The notes beneath the pieces were generated by a model. The model was not told where the DNA came from, made no database searches, and was given only the letters and a program-made list of their open reading frames with translations. Both the position numbers and the translations under genes were made by a program. DNA of 64,000 nucleotides from Theobroma cacao (lineage: Eukaryota; Streptophyta; Magnoliopsida; Malvales; Malvaceae): assembly GCF_000208745.1 (NCBI RefSeq), contig NC_030854.1, positions 4,003,921-4,067,920 on the forward strand. The letters run 5' to 3'. Positions 57,927 to 64,000 of this stretch are shown piece by piece. Within the stretch, counting starts at the first letter, position 1; every line of letters starts with the position of its first letter.

Positions 57927-60672
57927 GGTATTGAGGCTGTTCGATTGGGTCGGAGAAATTTATATAAAACATGTTGCAGTTAGATAAGAAATTGTTACTA
58001 AATCAAAAGTGTTCAATCTTCTTTCTTTTGTTTGTTGTTTAAAATAGAATACTCCAATATTCATGACAGAAACGAAACTAACATTAGCAGTTTTGAATGA
58101 GCCTAAAGTGGGATACATAGTCACTTATAATTTCCATGAAGCTGGATATAAGGATGAGCATCTCTTAATTGATTAACATGTTATAGCAAGTCAGAAATAT
58201 GGACACGTTTCATGTATTTTTGGTGCTAGTACCTAGTAGTTTCAGTATACACCTGCAATATGTGCACCTTATGTTAGATTCAATGGGGGTAATACCGTCC
58301 ATGCCCAATATTTGCGTTATTCTCAAAGTTGTGTGGGTACATAAATTGCCTTTTGATGTAAATACATGAATAGTCAGGGCTTAGTTGCATTTTTGTCATG
58401 CTTGTGCAATAACTTTCAAAAGTGAAACATGATTGTAATATTTTTTAACTTCATTTGGAGCTATTATCTTTCCACTAACCTAAAAATTGCGACTTGTATA
58501 TTGGTTTCACTAAAATTTTGAATTTGCAGGGGTTCACAGGAGCAACAAGCTCAGCAATGTCCACAAGAGGGTTCTTCACATTCTTGGTATCCCCCTTCCG
58601 TAGTTAGCTCCCCTAGTTCTTCCCGACCTACAACACCGAGTAGCAGTGCTTCTAACAGCTTCAACTTACAAAGGCCTGCAGAACGGCCACATTCTCCCAC
58701 ACCTGTTTCACCTGCTGAAGCTGCAGGAATCATTGCTCTTTTAAAGGACAAAAGGTGAGACGTCTGGTTCTTTCACTCCATGTTGCTATTAGCCAGCAAT
58801 CTTCATTTTCTCTTATAACAAAAATTTAAAATTGTAATTCCTACTTATTATTTTTTACTTATATTACTGATTTATTATGCTCTTTTGTTCATTTTGACAT
58901 TTTTTCATTTTAATTATTTGTATTTGTGGCTTCAGAAAAATGTTGGGAAGATATTGTTTAAGCAAAAGTGCTTGTTTTTTTCAAGAATGTATCTTGCAAT
59001 TGCTAATCACTTTCTTGTTTTCTTAGCGTTGATGAATTACGGAAGCTTTTGTCAGACAAGGATGCATACAATCAGTTCTTACTATCGGTTGACCAGGTTA
59101 AAATTCAAAACAATGTGAGTACCAAAATTTCCCTATTTTATTTGATTTCACCTTTTCAAAGTTAGAATTTTGCATATTGTCTGCCCTTTTGCACCATGTG
59201 TAATGTTCTTGGTTTCTGGTCTCTAAAAAAGTCTGATGGTTTGGCCTTTTGGCCATGGTATAAACAAGGGTTTTGGTTAACCAGTGGATTTGGTGAGATC
59301 TATAGTCTATTGCTTAACCCAAAATCAAAATGTCTTTCAGATTATTGATTCATAGTGCTGGTGTTGCTATGTCAAATGTCCAAATGCTGATATTATAGGG
59401 GCTATCAAGATAGTGGCACATTGGTAGCCCACAGGTGCATAGCAGCAGGAGCTGAATTAGGGTCTCATAAGGTTTTGATTGACTTGGAAGTTAGTTGGAC
59501 TATGTTCCTGTTTATTAGGGATGATTCCACAACTCTTGTTGAAAGTTTTGAATATGTTGTCATGTGTAGACTAGGACCATCAAAAGGACATAGAAAGGAA
59601 GACTCAACTCTAAACACTAAGGCAAAGATGACCTTATGGTAGCATTCATCTTGGAGATAGTCTAATTTTATAAAATTTAACATCAATTGAAGCAGTGGTG
59701 GCTACCCTGTCAAATTCAGTTAGCTGGGTCTTCTTGTTTCACCCTTATTTCTTTCATTTGGGTGTGAGCTTTAAATATGAGCAGTATTCGTCATTAACTA
59801 TTACCGTGCTCTGTGCTCTATTTTAATGTAAATTGTGCATACTATTCCAGTTCTTTGTTGGTATTATGGTGTGGTAGCTCTTTTAGCTATCTGATTTGAT
59901 GCAATACACTGGATTGACCTACACATGCATGCTATGAGAATACCCTATTTCTCTGTACCTTGTTTTTCATCATTTCTTTGGTTCCTTAGATCTTACTCTT
60001 TCTTGATAACTTTTACCAGATAAGAGATGAACTTCGCAAGGAGACTTTGCAGCTTGCTAGTGAGTTCTTCTATGATAATTATGATAGTGCCACATATTTT
60101 ATAGATATAATGTGCATAGGGGACAAATGCTAATTTATAGATATATTGATAAACAGGGAACAATTTAGATAAAGAACCACGAATAATGGAGCTAAGAAAC
60201 CAGGTAAGGTTTTCAGAACATTATTCTTTTTGTGTCATTGATTAATGTTAGTATATCAGATTGTAAAACCTTTTTTTTTTTCTTTCTTGCATGACCACAG
60301 TGCAGAATTATCCGGACAACAGAATTGGCAACAGCTCAGGAAAAACTAAATGAGCTTGAGAGACAGAAAGAAGAGATTTTGAAGTACTACTCCCCCGCAT
60401 CATTTATCCATAGGCTTCAAGGTACACATTACGGATAATATACTTGTATGGCTCAGGCTTGATATAATTGATTTATCAGAAATAAAAACTAGTGTTTCAT
60501 CTGTGCAGACGCAATGAATGAAACAGAAGAGGAATTGGAAGCCTTGCACAGGCAGCTCCTTGACAGGGAGATGGATCTAGGGACTTTTGTGCAGAAGTAC
60601 AAGAAGCTTCGAACTACATACCACCGGCGAGCTCTCATTCATCTTGCAGCTAAAACATCTCCAATTGGATGA
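57544..60672 (+). CDS. VPS37: VPS37 homologue, ESCRT-I subunit
   Basis: Seven exons: 57544-57557, 58530-58754, 59027-59114, 60020-60059, 60157-60203, 60301-60421, 60509-60672. They total 699 nt, 232 residues. The first exon is only 14 nt, and Trp5 is split across the first intron (MFKFWGSQEQQ). Residues 1-65 are a Ser/Pro-rich low-complexity region; the rest is the Mod(r)/VPS37 domain, a helical coiled-coil. Landmarks are AGIIALLKDK, SVDELRKLLSDKDAYNQFLL, NQCRIIRTTELATAQEKLNE and the conserved end KYKKLRTTYHRRALIHLAAK. VPS37 holds together ESCRT-I (with VPS23 and VPS28), which sorts ubiquitinated membrane cargo into multivesicular bodies. The Arabidopsis VPS37-1 protein has the same start and end motifs. 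Confidence 0.96.
57891..57926 (+). repeat. (TAT)12 microsatellite in VPS37 intron 1
   Basis: A run of twelve TAT/ATT trinucleotides in the first intron, potentially polymorphic in length. Confidence 0.95.
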
Positions 60673-61306
60673 TGGAAACACCTGGAGATAGTTATTGATT
60701 GTATACCTAATATTGAGAGGGTGTTGGTTGTTCTTGGTGTCTGAAATTCATATATTCTCACTTCGTTCTAGCCCAAATAAACCTCTGAACTTTTTGCAAT
60801 TAATTAAATCTCTGTAGTTATTATGTGTTCATTTCGGTCCTTCCACTTTTTCTTTTTGGTCAGCTGGGTTGAGAAAAATAACATGGTTATCAATAGTTTG
60901 ATGTTTGCAAAGATGAGACAGTGTGCAAACGAGGCTCCAAAGCATTGTATATGTGTGTGTGTGTATATATATATATAGTGCCAGTAGCTATGAATCGATA
61001 AAATTGCAGCTATAAACTTGAATTAATATTACAAACGGGATAAATCGATATTCATTGTTCTTATGACTGGGCAATGGATCATTGCAGCAAGTGAGGTATA
61101 CGAGTAAAATACCAAGAATGCGTACTATACAAAACTTCCCACTAACTAAACTGTGGTTGTGGCTTAAGAGAATTATGGTGCGCCTTACAAGTATTATATA
61201 TTATTATACACTTTGTATCGAGTTGAGACAATTAAAACTAACAAACATTTATATCTACGACCAACAAATAGACTGTAAGAGGAAAACATAACAATGGAGA
61301 TTTCAG
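60673..61306. other. convergent 3' region of VPS37 and DUF1992 gene
   Basis: Both 3' UTRs lie here, plus a (GT)n(AT)n microsatellite at about 60952-60976. No further gene; the frame at 61082-61291 is unmatched. Confidence 0.5.
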
Positions 61307-62968
61307 CTATTCTTCTAAGCGAGCTACTTCTTTTTCCCATTTTAGTCCAAACATCTGGCGGCCAAAAGGAACAATCAGATTATATCGGAAAACCTGCAAT
61401 CATAAGATACAATTTACATTTACTTGAGACATAATTGATCTAAACATAGAAAAGAAACATTTTTAAATGCTCAAGGGGTTACCTTATCATTTATGTCACA
61501 CAATTGCATCTTTAAGGTTTCAGAACACTCAACCCATTTGTTATGATCTCCATTGCATTTGCTCTCCCATGCTTTCTTCAAGGCGACTCGCCATTCCGAT
61601 ACTTTATTCCTGATCTCCTTGTTAAGTTCGACCCACTCAGGTGCACATCCGTTCTTTGAGAGAATTCTATAGAGGGTGTCTTCTGCTGGATCTGCGTGAG
61701 GGTTGGTGTTAAGGTTAAGAGGTTTGCCTTTTCCTGGTAAATTCTCAAATTGACCCTCTTCCATTGAATGCCATATTCTTTGCTCAACTACATTGATAAT
61801 GTCGGTTTCTGACCTGTCCAAAACGATTAATAGCACAACTTTATATCAGTATGGAACCCAAACCATATAATTACTCTAGAGAAGCGGAGATTAAATTATC
61901 AAAACCTTTACTTATCAAAAAAAAAAATGGAAAAACCTTTGAAACTATTAAAGTTTTTACCCTGAATGTGGATCATAGAATTGAATATATATAGTGCATC
62001 CGGCCATCAGCATGCGTTTAGTTCTAAGTCTTCCTCTAAATTAACAATGTTAGATTACAAACACCATAGCCAGCTGTCTTTCAAAAGCATATCACACATC
62101 AAAGTCAAACAGTTTTTAAGATCCCCAAACATAGTAAGCCAACCCCATAAAAATTTGAGACAAAGCAGAGTAGACAATGAAGCCTATACAAGAAAACAAC
62201 CCATACAAACAAAAAGACCAGTAAGCCAAATCAAAAGGCAGCTCAAATTTTATGTCAAGTGACTATTAGCACATAGAAACAGCCCCGGAACTATGAAAAA
62301 TCACCATTTCTCAAGGAGAATCACCTTCACAGCCTAAATGGCTTAGCAACCAACAAAAAATTAACCACCCAATAAAAATCAAAATCCACAATTGTGGAAG
62401 AATTAAAAAGGCAAAAAGCACTTTTAAGTCTTAATTTGCCAACTAGTTTACTTCCAATGCATACCTTCAAATTACAAAAATTTAAACTTCGCTTCGCTCC
62501 CCGAACAAAAAATTCTTCCGCTTTCTCTTTATCAGTTAATTATATGAAAGAACCATGAAGAATTCATAATTATTGAGGGTAAAATTGAAAACTTACCATT
62601 ATTTAGTTAAAATTTTGAAAATTTATAATGTTTAGTTGAATATCGGTTTAAAGTGAAACCATGAATACACATACAGACCTGACGGCGTTGCGTTGGCCAC
62701 GTAGCTCGGGAGGAAGTTTACGGTCGTTGACAGCGTCTATCACGGCTGATAGACGGTCGGTTATCTTCTTCTCTTGTTTCGAAGATGAAGAATTTGAAGA
62801 AGTCGTTGCCGTTGATGATGAGGACGAAGAGGAAGAGGAGGCCCACCTGAGTATAGACCCGCCATGGCCCACCAACGGAGGTGAGATCTCCGCCGTTGAT
62901 TTGGTAATCAAAGACGAGGAAAACGTCGACGACGATGATGGCAGCTTTCTCACCAGCCGAGTGGCCAT
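61307..62968 (-). CDS. DUF1992 / DNAJC28-like protein, probably organellar
   Basis: Three exons: 62968-62679, 61813-61483, 61393-61307. They total 708 nt, 235 residues, in phase. The N-terminus (MATRLVRKLPSSSSTF) is basic, Ser-rich and acid-free, like a mitochondrial or plastid presequence; a long Ser/Thr run (about residues 44-63) follows. The second exon holds the DnaJ subfamily C member 28 conserved domain (DUF1992): ETDIINVVEQRIWHSMEEGQ, FENLPGKGKPLNL, and a helical part with PEWVELNKEIRNKVSEWR. The last exon encodes LIVPFGRQMFGLKWEKEVAR. No J-domain is present. The family's function is poorly known; a chaperone-related role is a guess from the name. Start chosen at 62968 for the presequence; an upstream in-frame ATG at about 63079 is less likely. 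Confidence 0.9.
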
Positions 62969-63489
62969 GGATGAGCCCAGAATCGAATCGCTCCTCACAA
63001 TTAGGATTTCAATTAGACTTTCGGTACGTTGACGTGACAGATTAATGTTGTGCCACGTTGCAACGTTTCTACGTGGCAATTTTTATTATTGTCAATCTGA
63101 CATGTCACATCAGTGATATAAATTAATAAGTGATTTTTTAATTAATAATTAATTAGATATAAATTTATTTGATATCAAATAAAATTATATAAATTTGATT
63201 AAACATAATAAAAAAATAAATATTTATTTGGATTTTTTTAAATAATTTAAATTTTTTTATGTATTATGTTAAATAAAAAATTAAAATTTTACTTAATTTT
63301 TTTTATTTATTTTTAAATTCACTAAAAATCCTTTGGAACAAAAATCAATAATAAAATAACAAATAAAAAAAATTACAAACTGTATAGTACTTAGTCATTC
63401 AACAAAAAAAAAAAGTGGCCTCAAATTGGATACAATAGAAGATGATTATGAAGAATATAATGAAAGTATGCTTCTCTCCATAAACATAA
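62969..63489. other. short intergenic region with a partial fold-back repeat
   Basis: Lies between the DUF1992 promoter side and the 3' end of the Ole e 1-like gene. Positions 63080-63260 resemble the right half of the element at 56540-56995, including the order GACATGTCA, then TTAATTAATAATTAATTAGATA, then TTTGATTAAACATAATAAAAAAA. The other half is not evident. Confidence 0.45.
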
Positions 63490-64000
63490 TTAGTAATTAT
63501 TGTTTCCATGGCATTCAAAGGAATCATGGGTGTCTGCTGGTTTGTCACACCTTGGGGTAGTGTAGAAGAAGGTGTCAAGTTGATATTGAACCAAATCACG
63601 ATAGACAACAGTAGGTCTAATTGGGAGCTTTACTCCTCTCTGTCCTCCGGCGAAGTTGCTGGGAATGTTGCAAGTAGGATGTGGGGAAGAAACCAGCCTT
63701 ACCAAGCATGATTTTGCCTGCAATTCTTTCCCGTTGATGAATTTGTTCACAACCATGTTGAATTGCCCTTGCTCATCGGTTTCATCACTTCCATAATACA
63801 TGATTCTGCTTCTGTCATCCATGCATGTCACTGATACCTTGCAGCCTGCAATCGTTTGAAAAAAAAAAATTAGAAAAAAGAAAATGTAATCAAATCTTAA
63901 TGAAGGAACAAACATTAATCGATCCTATATATATACCTTTGATGGGTTGGCTACCTTGAGCCCATTCCCCATAGCCCTTGGTGCAGTCCTGGCACAAGAC
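63490..64000 (-). CDS. pollen Ole e 1-like / extensin-related wall protein (5' part missing)
   Basis: Two exon pieces are visible: the end of an upstream exon from the window edge to 63937, and 63845-63490 (stop). The upstream piece reads QDCTKGYGEWAQGSQPIK; the split Gly continues as GCKVSVTCMDDRSRIMYYGS. Then follow DEQGQFNMVVNKFINGK, CLVRLVSSPHPTCNIPSNFA and FFYTTPRCDKPADTHDSFEC. This is the cysteine-containing Ole e 1 (POLLEN_OLE_E_1) domain found in plant secreted proteins, often with a proline-rich part. The signal peptide and any N-terminal region lie to the right of the window. Probably a cell-wall protein; precise role unknown. Confidence 0.85.

Noticed and set aside
1..64000. CRISPR arrays, operons, Shine-Dalgarno sites or bacterial defence systems
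   Set aside because: The window is plant nuclear DNA with spliced genes; the tandem repeats found lack the regular repeat-spacer layout of CRISPR.

Overview
The window is nuclear DNA of a dicotyledonous plant, probably a rosid. It is AT-rich, its genes are split by GT-AG introns, and every recognisable protein belongs to a plant family: the carotenoid hydroxylase CYP97C1/LUT1, a PLATZ factor, an ATL RING-H2 ligase, a plastid NCS1 nucleobase transporter, VPS37, a plant NT-C2 coiled-coil protein and a pollen Ole e 1-like wall protein. Two single N bases inside AT microsatellites mark it as a draft assembly. I could not fix the species.

Layout. Positions 1-7260 hold no supported protein gene: an unassigned repeat-like stretch, a three-copy tandem array of ~655-bp units, a possible Helitron end and a MITE-like insertion. 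At about 7265-7812 (minus) lies a long non-coding RNA of the IPS1/At4/Mt4 type. It carries the miR399 target-mimic motif, a 5' hairpin, and a PHR1-type P1BS box upstream. Positions 9439-17102 (minus) encode a 1403-residue NT-C2/coiled-coil protein with a hAT-like element in one intron. Positions 20099-24878 (plus) encode CYP97C1, followed convergently by an F-box-less DUF295 protein (25296-26261, minus). From 27 to 33 kb there is decayed repeat DNA, including an ACGTG-rich minisatellite and a LINE RNase H relic. A 2-oxoglutarate/Fe(II) dioxygenase occupies 33136-34661 (minus).

Positions 38016-42559 are a CACTA-type transposon with a 3-bp target duplication. It carries a decayed, intron-containing dynamin (DRP3-like) gene fragment and has a 2-kb solo LTR with a perfect 5-bp target duplication nested inside it. 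After it come the plastid nucleobase transporter (44726-46441, minus), an ATL E3 ligase (47936-48787, plus), a PLATZ factor (50716-51857, minus), ESCRT-I subunit VPS37 (57544-60672, plus), a DUF1992/DNAJC28-like protein (61307-62968, minus) and the 3' part of an Ole e 1-like gene that runs off the right edge.

The genes do not form a pathway; this is ordinary plant gene order with independent housekeeping and regulatory genes. The most notable signals are the IPS1-like phosphate-starvation RNA, which has no long conserved reading frame and would be missed by protein-based annotation, and the gene-capturing CACTA element with its nested LTR. Exon borders were placed by hand from GT-AG sites, reading-frame phase and remembered family sequence; each full CDS given here closes in frame.
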